This document shows positions 52,880 through 60,825 of a stretch of 60,825 bases of DNA, piece after piece (the first letter of the stretch is position 1; every line of letters starts with the position of its first letter). Source of the DNA: PALSA-1355 sp041499515 (GTDB lineage: Bacteria; Planctomycetota; Planctomycetia; Pirellulales; PALSA-1355). The stretch spans positions 1 to 60,825 of the forward strand of contig JBGQKM010000001.1 in the NCBI GenBank assembly GCA_041499515.1, in the 5' to 3' direction. The notes beneath the pieces are model-generated. The model ran no database searches. It was not told the DNA's origin and worked only from the letters and a program-made list of their open reading frames with translations. Both the position numbers and the translations under genes were made by a program.

Positions 52880-53689
52880 CTACACGACTTCCACCTGGCC
52901 CTGAGCCAGCCGGACCGTGCGGTCGGCTTGCGCGGCAATGGCCCGGTCGTGCGTCACCATGACTATAGTGAGATTCTGCTGCTCATTCAAGGTTCGCAGA
53001 ATACGCAGGATTTCCTCGCCGGTGCCGCTGTCCAAGTTGCCGGTGGGCTCGTCGGCCAAGAGCACCTCCGGGCCGGAGACCAGCGCTCGGGCGATGGCGG
53101 CACGCTGCATTTCGCCGCCGGAAAGTTCGCGCGGCTTGTGTTTGAGCCGATGCGAAAGCCCGACGATATCCAGCAGGTACCTGGCTCGGTCGAGGTGGGC
53201 TCGCCGCTGGCGCAAGTAGCTCCACGCGCCGGCGGCGATCAGCAGCGGCGCGAGCACGTTTTCCAAAGCGGTCAGCTCTGGCAGGAGATGGTAGAACTGA
53301 AAAATCATGCCGAAATCTCTGTTGCGCAACAGGTCGCGCCTGCGATTGGGCAAATTGTCGATCCGCTGGCCTTTGAAACAGATCTGGCCCTGATCGGGGG
53401 CATCCAGCGTGCCCAGCAGATGCAAAAGCGTGCTCTTGCCCGATCCGCTCTGGCCGATGACCGACAGGAATTCGCCGCGGCGGACTTGCAGATCGACGCC
53501 GCGCAACACCGGAATCTCGACGTGCGCTTTGTAATAACGCTTCCACAAGCCAACGGCAGCCAGTTGCACGGCCTCGGTACATGACGCCGCGGCCGGCGCG
53601 GTTTCGCCGGGCAGGGTCGCCAGGTGCAGTCCGGGGGCCGTCGGGCGAGATTGCGGCTCGGTGGCTTTCCGCAGAGGGACGTTATTCAT
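52880..53689 (-). CDS. lolD: Lipoprotein-releasing-type ABC transporter ATPase
   Basis: A 269-residue ATPase. The ATG at 53689 overlaps the end of the permease gene (ATGAATAA), so they are coupled. Residues 1-45 are a Pro/Ala-rich extension. VLRGVDLQVRRGEFLSVIGQ and SGSGKSTLLHLLGTLDAPDQ (Walker A), FQFYHLLPELTALENV (Q-loop), ELSGGEMQRAAIARALV (signature), EVLLADEPTGNLDSGTGEEI (Walker B) and VTHD (H-loop) are all present. The sequence fits the LolD/MacB/FtsE clade, with LolD the best context call given the adjacent FtsX-like permease. Confidence 0.9.
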   Translation of the reverse strand: MNNVPLRKATEPQSRPTAPGLHLATLPGETAPAAASCTEAVQLAAVGLWKRYYKAHVEIPVLRGVDLQVRRGEFLSVIGQSGSGKSTLLHLLGTLDAPDQGQICFKGQRIDNLPNRRRDLLRNRDFGMIFQFYHLLPELTALENVLAPLLIAAGAWSYLRQRRAHLDRARYLLDIVGLSHRLKHKPRELSGGEMQRAAIARALVSGPEVLLADEPTGNLDSGTGEEILRILRTLNEQQNLTIVMVTHDRAIAAQADRTVRLAQGQVEVV

Positions 53690-55313
53690 AGCGCAGAGCC
53701 TCCACCGGATGTAAACGTGCGGCGCGGCGGGCCGGCAGAATGCTGGCCACCACGGCAATCAACATGGCCCCGGCCACGATCCAAGTGACCGTGAACGGTT
53801 GGACGATCGTGGGAATCTGCTGAAAGTAATAGATCGCCGGATCGAAAACCTCTTGGCCGGTGAGCCAGGCCAGGCCATCGGCGATTCGGTTGATATAGGC
53901 CACGAACAGCAGGCCGATGACCATTCCCACGCCGGAGCCGACAATCCCCAGCGACAGACCATACGCCAGGAAAATGCCCAGGATGCCGCCGCTCGGCGCG
54001 CCCAACGATTTCAGAATGCCGATGTCCTTGGTCTTCTCGACCACGATCATGTAGAAGATGGCCAGAATGCCGAATCCGGCCACGGCGATGATCATGAACA
54101 AGAGCACGTTGAGAATCGCCGTCTCCATGTGCACCGCGGCCAGCAGCGGGCCCTGCTTGTCGCGCCAGGTTTGCACGCCGTAGAACTGGGGCGAAAAGGC
54201 TTTTTGCAGCAGGTCGCGCACCGTCTTGCCGTCGGCGTCGTTGTGCAGCTTGATCTGGATCGAGGTCACGTTGCCAATGCCGGTTGAATAATCGATCATA
54301 CCCCGCATTTCCTGAAGTTTGCGGATCGGCACGAACACGAAATTGGCGTCGTATTCGCTCATCTTGCTCTCGTAGAAATCGACGACCGTAAAAAAGTCGC
54401 TGGCGGGCTTGGGGGGCGTGCCGGCCGTGGGGACGATGATCTTCACGTCGTCCCCGGGGAGCACGAAAAACCGATCGCTGCCGTCGTGCATGCGATAGCT
54501 GGCCAGCGCGATCCCCATCACGATCCCGGTGTGCGTCTGGCGAGCCGGATCGAATTCGCTCTCCGTTCGCGCCGCGGCTGCAAACGGGTTCGCCGGTTTA
54601 CCGTCGGGATCCGCGGGCTCATCCGCAGCTTTATCGGCGACTGCGGGCTCCGCGCGGCGATATACAAAGCCTTCGTATACGACGTCGTCCGGAGGCGTTT
54701 CGGCTTTCGTGGCATCGGCCGGCGGCGCGGCCTCATCAGCGACAGGCGGTGGCGCGCCGGCCTTCATGTCTTTCTGAAACTGGGCGAAAATGCGTCGATA
54801 CTTCCAGCCGGCCACGTCCATCCGCTCGCGCGGCAGCGCATGCGCCGTGGCCTGGTGATCGATCGTGTCGTACCCGCCTTCGCGCAAATCGAAGCTGAGT
54901 TGTCGCCGGTTTTCGGGATGCTGCAAGTAGCGGCCAAAATCGCTGACCTCGGCGTGGGTCGTTTCGTCGACGCCGATAAAGCTGACCTGCCGCGTGTGCG
55001 AGACGCCCTGGACCTCAAAGTTCAACAAGGCCGGCATCATCACCGTGGGCGTCATGCCGGCGATGTACTTTCCGGCCACCTGGCGGATGCGGTCCATGTG
55101 CGCTTGCGGATCGCGAAAACCCTCCATGCTATGACTTTCGACGACCACGTCGGAGAGGATGCCGTGGATCCGGTCTTGCATTTCATGGGTGAAGCCTTCC
55201 ATCACGCTGTTGACCACGATCATCGTGGCCACGCCCAGCGTCACGCTCACCACCGATGCCAGCGCGATATAGCGGGTTCGCAGATATCGCCAGCAGAGCA
55301 AGTATTTGTACAT
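53682..55313 (-). CDS. LolC/LolE-type ABC permease
   Basis: A 543-residue inner-membrane permease. ATG 55313 has aagga about 6 bp upstream. One N-terminal helix (YIALASVVSVTLGVATMIVV) is followed by a large periplasmic MacB-PCD-like domain and three C-terminal helices (LLFMIIAVAGFGILAIFYMI, FLAYGLSLGIVGSGVGMVIG, WIVAGAMLIAVVASILPARR), the FtsX layout. The EKTKDIGILKSLGAPSGGIL loop and the end ARLHPVEALRYE are typical of LolC/E. An acidic Ala/Pro-rich insertion (about 190-250) is longer than usual. With LolD it would release lipoproteins from the inner membrane; a single permease suggests a homodimer. It lies 50 bp after lysS. Confidence 0.88.
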   Translation of the reverse strand: MYKYLLCWRYLRTRYIALASVVSVTLGVATMIVVNSVMEGFTHEMQDRIHGILSDVVVESHSMEGFRDPQAHMDRIRQVAGKYIAGMTPTVMMPALLNFEVQGVSHTRQVSFIGVDETTHAEVSDFGRYLQHPENRRQLSFDLREGGYDTIDHQATAHALPRERMDVAGWKYRRIFAQFQKDMKAGAPPPVADEAAPPADATKAETPPDDVVYEGFVYRRAEPAVADKAADEPADPDGKPANPFAAAARTESEFDPARQTHTGIVMGIALASYRMHDGSDRFFVLPGDDVKIIVPTAGTPPKPASDFFTVVDFYESKMSEYDANFVFVPIRKLQEMRGMIDYSTGIGNVTSIQIKLHNDADGKTVRDLLQKAFSPQFYGVQTWRDKQGPLLAAVHMETAILNVLLFMIIAVAGFGILAIFYMIVVEKTKDIGILKSLGAPSGGILGIFLAYGLSLGIVGSGVGMVIGLLFVAYINRIADGLAWLTGQEVFDPAIYYFQQIPTIVQPFTVTWIVAGAMLIAVVASILPARRAARLHPVEALRYE

Positions 55314-55363
55314 GGCCAATCCTTTGGCTGTCGTGGACACGCCCGGCGGCGGCCGCCGCGGCG

Positions 55364-56920
55364 TCAGCGGCGTGGTTCTTCGGAGCGCAAAAGCGGAAAC
55401 AAAATCACTTCGCGGATCGTCTGGCTATTGGTCAACAGCATCACCAGCCGGTCGATGCCGAGCCCCAGACCGCCGGCCGGCGGCATGCCGTGCCGCAGGG
55501 CGCGGACGAAATCGTGATCCATCTTGGCCATCGAGTCTTCTTCGCGCTGACCGGCCAACTGCGTGCGGAACAACTGCTCTTGCAAATCCGGGTCGTTCAA
55601 TTCCGTATAGGCGTTTGCGATTTCCATGCCTTGCACGAACAGTTCGAAACGCTCGGCCACGGCCGGATCATCCGTTTTGCGCTTCGTGAGCGGGCAGATG
55701 CTGGCCGGATAGTCGAGCACGAACACCGGACCGGTCAGTTGGTCCTCGACGCGCGCCTCGAAAACCTCGTTCTTGATCACGTCTGGATGCTTGCCGGCGG
55801 TCTCCAGGCCCATTTCCGCCGCCAACTTCGCGATCGCCTTCGCATCGTCCGCCGCGATCCTCGTATGCTCTGCAAACAATGCGTCGTACGTGTGCCGCGC
55901 GAAGGGCGGCGTAAAGTCGATCGTCCGTTCACCCCAAGCAAGCTGATGCCCCTGACCGGTGGCCGCGATCGCCGCCAGGATGACGCGCTCCGTAAGGTCG
56001 ATCATCGTGCGATAGTCGCCATAGGCCTGGTAGGCCTCGAGCATCGTGAATTCGGGATTGTGGCGCGGGCTGATCCCCTCGTTGCGGTACACGCGCCCCA
56101 GCTCGAACACGCGCTCCATGCCGCCGACCAGCAGGCGCTTCAAGTGCAATTCCAACGCGATCCGCAGGGTCAACGGCATGTCCAGCGCGTTATGGTGCGT
56201 CTTGAACGGGCGGGCCGCGGCGCCGCCGGCGATCGTATGCAGCGTCGGACCCTCGACTTCGACAAACCCTCCGGCGGCCAGGGTGCTGCGGATCGAGGTT
56301 ACGATCTTGGCGCGATGCAAGAAGCGGGGCAAGACGCCTTCGGTGTACGCCAAATCCAGGTACCGCATCCGCTGCCGCAGTTCCGGATCGGTCAGCCCGT
56401 GGTGCTTTTCCGGCGGCGGTTCGAGAGACTTGGTGAGAAAGTGGAGCTTCTCGGCAAAGATCGTCAACTCGCCCGTCTTGGTCCGCTTGAGCTGGCCATC
56501 CACGCCGACCAGGTCGCCCAAGTCAAAGCATTCGGCCAACGCCCAGTTGTCTTCGCCCACCTGGCCGCGGCCGATAAACAATTGGATTTGACCGGTCCAG
56601 TCGCGGATATCGACGAAAATCAGCTTCCCTTTTTTGCGCTGCAATACGATCCGCCCCGCCGCCCGGACGTGGGGGCCATGCTGGGTCGGCTCGCGCTGTT
56701 CCGAGCCGGGCGGGATCGGCTCGACCGTGATTTCCGCCTCGCGGACCCGGATGTCGCCGATGGGCATCTGGTCGTCGAACCGGCCACCCCAAGGATCGAA
56801 GCCGAGCTCCTGGATTTTGCGAAGTTTCTCGCGTCGCGATGCCTCGTGCATGCCGGGGGATTCGCTGGGGGAGCTCATGGCAAGCGGCGTGTCGCTGGAG
56901 GATCGGCCGGAGAAACTCAT
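55364..56920 (-). CDS. lysS: Lysyl-tRNA synthetase, class II
   Basis: A 518-residue class IIb aminoacyl-tRNA synthetase. After an N-terminal Ser-rich tail, the OB-fold anticodon domain spans about 60-190 (AGRIVLQRKKGKLIFVDIRD). The catalytic core has motif 2 in RVFELGRVYRNEGISPRHNP, EFTMLEAYQAYGDY, and motif 3 in GGLGLGIDRLVMLLTNSQTI. All class II landmarks look intact. ATG 56920 is uncertain; Met codons at 56878 and 56851 are alternatives and no strong Shine-Dalgarno supports any. The Lol permease and ATPase genes follow on the same strand. Confidence 0.94.
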   Translation of the reverse strand: MSFSGRSSSDTPLAMSSPSESPGMHEASRREKLRKIQELGFDPWGGRFDDQMPIGDIRVREAEITVEPIPPGSEQREPTQHGPHVRAAGRIVLQRKKGKLIFVDIRDWTGQIQLFIGRGQVGEDNWALAECFDLGDLVGVDGQLKRTKTGELTIFAEKLHFLTKSLEPPPEKHHGLTDPELRQRMRYLDLAYTEGVLPRFLHRAKIVTSIRSTLAAGGFVEVEGPTLHTIAGGAAARPFKTHHNALDMPLTLRIALELHLKRLLVGGMERVFELGRVYRNEGISPRHNPEFTMLEAYQAYGDYRTMIDLTERVILAAIAATGQGHQLAWGERTIDFTPPFARHTYDALFAEHTRIAADDAKAIAKLAAEMGLETAGKHPDVIKNEVFEARVEDQLTGPVFVLDYPASICPLTKRKTDDPAVAERFELFVQGMEIANAYTELNDPDLQEQLFRTQLAGQREEDSMAKMDHDFVRALRHGMPPAGGLGLGIDRLVMLLTNSQTIREVILFPLLRSEEPRR

Positions 56921-57085
56921 AGTCGTCTTGCAATTCAGAGAAAGAATCGCAACATTCTAGTGCAACTAGGGTTGTGGTCAATGTCAGCTCCTTTTCGCAC
57001 CGCTCGGTCGTCGGACGACGCCCCGAGCTGTGCAAGTCAGCAGCCGGCAAGCTTTTGCGCAGCAATTATAGGAACCGTACGCCTC

Positions 57086-57469
57086 ATGACCAGGGACATC
57101 CGTCGCGACGAACGCCCAGGGCTCTACTGTGTCGAATTGCGAACCAATAACTGGGACGCGCTGGTGCAGTGGTATCGCGAGGCGCTGGGACTGCGCGTTC
57201 TGGTGCGCGTGATGGACGAGGGCTACGCGCTATTGGAAGCCGGGGATACGCGGCTGGCTTTGTTGTCGCGACCATCGGCCGGCGAGGTGTCGAAACGCAT
57301 CAGCCTGGCCTTCGAGGTCAACGACGTGCCGCAAATCTGCGCCCGGCTGGAGGCCGTGGGCTCGACGGTGTCGCACCCCAAACGCGATCAAGAGGGCCTG
57401 CGCGAGGCGAACACAACCGATCCCGACGGCAACCGCATCCGATTGTTTTGTTGGCCCAAGCGCCACTAA
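57086..57469 (+). CDS. VOC-family (glyoxalase/bleomycin-resistance-like) protein
   Basis: A 127-residue single-domain vicinal-oxygen-chelate protein. The start is the ATG at 57086; the same frame is open for 1.8 kb upstream only because it lies opposite lysS. GLYCVELRTNNWDALVQWYR and EALGLRVLVRVMDEGYALLE form the first beta-alpha-beta-beta-beta unit and FEVNDVPQICARLEAVGSTV with TDPDGNRIRLFCW the second, including the usual 'DPDGN.i.l' end. VOC proteins bind a divalent metal and act on small thiols, antibiotics or aromatics; the substrate is not deducible. Confidence 0.85.
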   Translation: MTRDIRRDERPGLYCVELRTNNWDALVQWYREALGLRVLVRVMDEGYALLEAGDTRLALLSRPSAGEVSKRISLAFEVNDVPQICARLEAVGSTVSHPKRDQEGLREANTTDPDGNRIRLFCWPKRH

Positions 57470-57822
57470 ACCACCCGGCAAGACGGAAATTGGTTGACCG
57501 CCCCGCTGGCGTTTGGCCAACGCCAACCAACGGTCCACTGCCGCGCCGAGCCTCAAAGTCCCCGAAACCGTCGCACGACCGGCAAAATCGACAGAAAGCG
57601 ACTCCCCCGTCGAGCTACGATTTGCATGGGGGAAGCCGCTGGCACTATAACGCTATAGTGTGGCCCGACGCGCAATGCTGACGCGCAGCTTTGCGGCCGG
57701 CGGTAAGGCCATGCACCGGTGGCGGGAGCGACCGCGGGAATGCGTCACGCTTTGCCTGACGATGTTCCCGTTCCGAGTCCAAGCGGAGGATGGGCGCGCA
57801 CAGCACGAGGCCCTGGCGGTCG
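57470..57822. other. Intergenic region between the VOC and kinase genes
   Basis: About 350 bp without a gene. It contains the palindrome at 57643-57660 (listed separately). Otherwise no repeat or clear promoter was recognised. Confidence 0.4.
57643..57660. promoter_or_regulatory. Palindrome upstream of the Ser/Thr kinase gene
   Basis: CACTATA (57643-57649) and TATAGTG (57654-57660) are exact reverse complements with a 4-base centre (acgc). It lies 163 bp before the kinase start in AT-rich bases of a GC-rich gap, fitting an operator or promoter element. No matching regulator was recognised. Confidence 0.4.
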
Positions 57823-59982
57823 ATGGATTTCAATCACACGCAACAGCAATCGAGCGACGAGCAGTCGCGGGCTCAGGCGCTGAGCCTCAAGCCTTCGCGT
57901 CCGCCCACGCAAGTGCCGGGCTACGAGCCGCGCCGATTCCTGGGGGCCGGCGCGTACGGCGAAGTCTGGGTCGCGGTCGACCGCAACACGGGCCGGCAAG
58001 TCGCCATCAAGTTCTACGCGCATCAAGGGGGCCTCGACTGGTCGATTCTGTCGCGCGAGGTCGAAAAACTCGCATTCCTTTCCGCCGACCGATACGTCGT
58101 GCAACTGCTCGACGTCGGCTGGGACGCCGAACCGCCTTACTACGTGATGGAGTACGTCGAGCAGGGCTCTTTGGAAGACCTGCTGAAACGCGAAGGCAAA
58201 TTGGGCGCCCGCGAAGCGGTGGCCTTGTTTCGCGACGTGGCCGTGGGTCTGTTGCACGCGCACGGCAAGGGGGTTCTGCACTGCGATCTCAAACCGGCCA
58301 ACGTGCTGTTGGATCAGGACAGCCGGCCGCGGCTGGCCGATTTCGGTCAATCGCGGCTGTCGCACGAACAGACGCCGGCGCTGGGCACGCTGTTTTACAT
58401 GGCCCCGGAGCAAGCCGATTTGCAGGCGGTGCCGGACGTGCGCTGGGACGTGTATGCATTGGGCGCCCTGCTGTATTGCATGCTCACCGGCTCGCCGCCG
58501 TACCGCAGCGAAGCGGCGGTCACCGAATTCGAGACGGCCGCCGACCTGGACGAGCGACTGGCCCGCTATCGGCAGTTGATCGCAACCTCGCCTCTGCCGG
58601 TGGGTCATCGGCAGGTCCCGGGGGTCGATCGTGAACTGGCCGAAATTGTCGATGGTTGTCTGGCTCCGAATCGCGAACAACGCTACGCCAACGTGCAAGA
58701 AGTGCTCGACGCGCTCAATGCTCGCGAGCACCGTCGGGCCCGCCGTCCGCTGGTGCTGTTGGGTTTCGTCGGCCCGGCCTTGTTGTTGGCCATCGTCTCA
58801 TATTTCGCGTGGAGCTCGTTCGAGACCGTGATGGGCGAATCGGACGAGACGCTGCAGAAGCGGGTGTTGGAGAGGAATTCGTTCGCCGCCAAGTACGTGG
58901 CCATAGCCGTCACCAATGAACTGGAAATGTTCTATCGCGCCGTGGAAGAAATGGCCGGCAGTTCGCGGCTCGAGAACCTGCTGGAGACCGCGCTGAAAGA
59001 TCCTGAAATGGCCGAACTGCGGCGGCAGCTCAGCGATCCGCAGTTGAGCGATTCGATGCGCGAACAACTGCGGGCGCGGTTGGTCGCCCATCCGGCCCGA
59101 CGCGTCTTGCAGCAACGCATGCAAGATCTGCTGCAAGATCCCGACGAACCGGACGTCGCCAGTTGGTTTGTCACCGATCCGGCCGGGCTGCAGTTGGCCC
59201 GCGCGCCGGAACATGCCACGGTGGGTGACAACTTCAGTTGGCGCACTTACTTCCACGGCGGATCCGAAGACTATCCCGAGGATTGGCGGGCCAAACCGGG
59301 CGAGCATATCAAGAAGACCAATCTCTCGGCCGTGTTTTACAGCCAGGTGAATAACCGCTGGACCGTGATCATCTCCACGCCGGTGATCAAGGAAGATACC
59401 GACGAACCGCAAGTCCCCGAGAGCGCGCCCGACGACGGAAAATTCCTGGGCGTGATCGGGCTCTCGGTCGACGTGCACCGTTTCGTCAAGTTGCAAGGAA
59501 AAAAACTATTCGCGGTGCTGGTCGATTGGCGAGCGGGCCCCAGCAAGGGTTTGATCTTGCAGCACCCGCTGTTCGATAAACTGCTGGAAGATCATCAGCA
59601 GGTGCCCAGCCGCTTCCAGACCTATCGGCTCAAGGAAGACGAACTCCCCGATTCGCCGGCCACGGAAGAAAACTACGTCGACCCCTTCGGCAAAGACGCG
59701 CAGGGCAAGGAATACGACAAACATTGGCTGGCCAAGACGCAAAGTGTCGGAATTCGCGAGGGCAACACCGGCTGGATCGTCATCGTGCAAGAATCGTACG
59801 ACGCCGCGATCGGCCGCACGCTGCAACGGCTCAAGGACAGCCTGTACTCCAGCGGACTCCTGGCCGGCGCTTTGATCGCGATCCTTTCGACCGCATTGTG
59901 GGCCTTCGTGATCCGCTCGTTTGCCGAACCGACGCGCAGCGTGGCCAGGCCGGCGATGCCCAGCGAGGAGCCGAAGACGTGA
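57823..59982 (+). CDS. Ser/Thr protein kinase with extracytoplasmic Cache-like sensor
   Basis: A 719-residue Hanks-type kinase from ATG 57823; an in-frame ATG at 57790 is an alternative. Catalytic parts: FLGAGAYGEVW (P-loop), AIKF (Lys63), VLHCDLKPANVLLD (H153-C154-D155, the HRD Arg replaced by Cys, so a non-RD kinase), ADFGQSRL (DFG 173-175) and MAPEQAD. A membrane helix lies at about 308-330, then about 350 residues outside with a Cache-like end (ASWFVTDPAGLQLARAPEHA, NFSWRTYFHG, FLGVIGLSVDVHRFVKL), and a second helix near 680-700 followed by a short cytoplasmic tail. The external domain is thus held by two helices. An FHA protein follows, a likely phospho-partner. Confidence 0.88.
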   Translation: MDFNHTQQQSSDEQSRAQALSLKPSRPPTQVPGYEPRRFLGAGAYGEVWVAVDRNTGRQVAIKFYAHQGGLDWSILSREVEKLAFLSADRYVVQLLDVGWDAEPPYYVMEYVEQGSLEDLLKREGKLGAREAVALFRDVAVGLLHAHGKGVLHCDLKPANVLLDQDSRPRLADFGQSRLSHEQTPALGTLFYMAPEQADLQAVPDVRWDVYALGALLYCMLTGSPPYRSEAAVTEFETAADLDERLARYRQLIATSPLPVGHRQVPGVDRELAEIVDGCLAPNREQRYANVQEVLDALNAREHRRARRPLVLLGFVGPALLLAIVSYFAWSSFETVMGESDETLQKRVLERNSFAAKYVAIAVTNELEMFYRAVEEMAGSSRLENLLETALKDPEMAELRRQLSDPQLSDSMREQLRARLVAHPARRVLQQRMQDLLQDPDEPDVASWFVTDPAGLQLARAPEHATVGDNFSWRTYFHGGSEDYPEDWRAKPGEHIKKTNLSAVFYSQVNNRWTVIISTPVIKEDTDEPQVPESAPDDGKFLGVIGLSVDVHRFVKLQGKKLFAVLVDWRAGPSKGLILQHPLFDKLLEDHQQVPSRFQTYRLKEDELPDSPATEENYVDPFGKDAQGKEYDKHWLAKTQSVGIREGNTGWIVIVQESYDAAIGRTLQRLKDSLYSSGLLAGALIAILSTALWAFVIRSFAEPTRSVARPAMPSEEPKT

Positions 59983-60005
59983 GCCCGGAACCGGTTTCAA
60001 AACCT

Positions 60006-60057
60006 CCGGGACTGTCCCAATTTTGCGTAGCCTTCGCGGCAAAATCGGACGGTCCCC
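60006..60057. repeat. Palindromic intergenic repeat, copy C
   Basis: ccgggactgtcccaattttg (from 60006) and gcaaaatcggacggtcccc (to 60057) pair with few mismatches around a short centre (gtagccttcgcg). It lies between the kinase stop and the FHA gene start, 22 bp before the latter. Same family as the elements at 13.6 and 20.2 kb. Confidence 0.75.
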
Positions 60058-60079
60058 TTCTCCCCGCCAGGAGCCTCTC

Positions 60080-60825
60080 GTGGCCGACCTGATTGCCCAG
60101 GGAGCCGATCCGCAGCATCGCTGGCGGCGCACCTTGCTGGCCGACCGGCCGGTGACGCTGGGCCGCGCGCCCGGTGGCTGGCCCACTTCGTGGGACGACC
60201 GCGTGTCGCGCCAGCACGCCGAGATTTCTTGGGACGGCCACCGTCTGCACGTGCGCCAACTGCCCGGCGCGCGCAATCCGATCTTTGTCAAAGGCCGCCC
60301 GGCCCAGCAGTTCGAGATCGAGCCGGGCGAACATTTCGTGATCGGCGAAACCACCTTCACGCTGACCGACGAACGCGTCAACGTCTCGCTCGACGTGCCG
60401 CTACCGGTGCAGCAGCAGACCTTCAGTTCGCAGTACTTGCAAAAAATCCAGTTTCGCCATACCGGGGCCCACATCGACGTGCTCGGCCGCCTGCCGGAAG
60501 TGATCTCGGGGGCCGGCAGCGACTCGGAACTTTCGGTGCGACTGGTCAACTTATTGCTCACCGGCCTGCCGCGCGCCGGCGCCGCGGCCCTGGTTTGCGT
60601 CAAGCACCCCACCGACGATCGGCCCTCGATCGAAGTGCTGCACTGGGATCGTCGGCTGGTGATGGGCGGCGATTTTCAGCCCAGCGAACGACTGATCCTG
60701 GATGCGATTCGCCGCCGCGAAAGCGTGCTGCACGTGTGGAACGCGGCCGACACGGCCACCTCGTCGGCGTTTACGGTGAGCCAGGGGGTCGATTGGGCCT
60801 TTTGCACGCCGGTGGGCGGAAAGGC
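60080..60825 (+). CDS. FHA-domain protein, 3' end outside the window
   Basis: A frame open from GTG 60080 (with aggag 7 bp upstream) to the window edge, at least 248 residues. An FHA domain spans about residues 15-95: PVTLGRAPGGWPTSWDDRVS, RQHAEISWDG (the conserved S-R-x-H phosphothreonine site) and PIFVKGRPAQQFEIEPGEHF, FVIGETTFTL. A GAF-like region follows (LVCVKHPTDDRPSIEVLHWD, VSQGVDWAFCTPVGGK). In planctomycetes FHA-GAF proteins often continue into a nucleotide cyclase or other output domain, which cannot be seen here. It sits directly after a Ser/Thr kinase, consistent with phospho-dependent binding. Confidence 0.82.
   Translation, partial: MADLIAQGADPQHRWRRTLLADRPVTLGRAPGGWPTSWDDRVSRQHAEISWDGHRLHVRQLPGARNPIFVKGRPAQQFEIEPGEHFVIGETTFTLTDERVNVSLDVPLPVQQQTFSSQYLQKIQFRHTGAHIDVLGRLPEVISGAGSDSELSVRLVNLLLTGLPRAGAAALVCVKHPTDDRPSIEVLHWDRRLVMGGDFQPSERLILDAIRRRESVLHVWNAADTATSSAFTVSQGVDWAFCTPVGGK

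Noticed and set aside
55256..57085. Long plus-strand frame (over 600 codons) in front of the VOC gene
   Set aside because: It runs opposite lysS and the Lol permease, is rich in R, H, Q and lacks motifs. Only the last 127 codons, from ATG 57086, are a real gene.

Overview
This 60.8 kb window comes from a GC-rich planctomycete, most likely of the Pirellulales type. The evidence is gene content: two DUF1501 Tat-exported proteins, DUF1571, a sedolisin protease carrying an LEPR-XLL N-terminal motif, PEP-CTERM and dockerin surface proteins, a 'DWPQWRGPNRDG' quinoprotein, tandem methyltransferases with a regulatory domain, an O-GlcNAc-transferase-like TPR protein and a Cache-type Ser/Thr kinase. 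Gene order is mostly mosaic, with short operons on both strands. Names and functions are read from motifs by eye; no database search was run.

Layout. 0-6.4 kb: the tail of an edge gene, tRNA-Arg(ACG), two PEP-CTERM surface proteins (one with dockerin repeats), a heme c/beta-barrel fusion and a DUF1501 protein. 6.5-14.3 kb: MgtE, a GNAT acetyltransferase, a TPR-thioredoxin fusion, an SDR, a secreted PIG-L deacetylase and an OmpH/Skp chaperone. 14.6-23.6 kb: the sedolisin, two tandem methyltransferases and an overlapping GMC oxidoreductase/aldehyde dehydrogenase operon, then tRNA-Ser(UGA). 24.3-35.7 kb: an HD-GYP protein followed by an HD-GYP relative that has lost its HD and GYP motifs, a TolC protein, a PadR regulator with a readable promoter and operator plus its membrane partner, a secreted protein, the OGT-like protein and DUF1571.

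36-41.7 kb is the accessory part. A 5'-truncated ThuA gene abuts a block holding a two-gene operon (a protein resembling nucleotide-modification-associated domain 3, plus a partner with a CTGCH motif) and a divergent EcsC-family gene. Perfect 22-bp direct repeats bracket the EcsC gene. Next come a gene-poor kilobase and a DUF1501 gene flanked by two copies of a roughly 200-bp repeat. This block is the best candidate for an undescribed system.

41.8-60.8 kb is mainly housekeeping: radical SAM, tyrA overlapping a PurS-PurS-PurL fusion, purQ, a small lipoprotein, a pentapeptide protein, ispE-spoVG (SpoVG with an inserted zinc ribbon), a quinoprotein, ilvE, lysS followed by the Lol-type permease and ATPase genes, a VOC protein, then the Cache-domain kinase followed by an FHA protein cut by the window edge.

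A family of intergenic palindromes built on GGGACnGTCCC and ATTTTGC/GCAAAAT occurs three times at gene 3' ends (13.6, 20.2 and 60.0 kb). It resembles a REP-type dispersed repeat. No CRISPR array, rRNA or intact transposase was seen.
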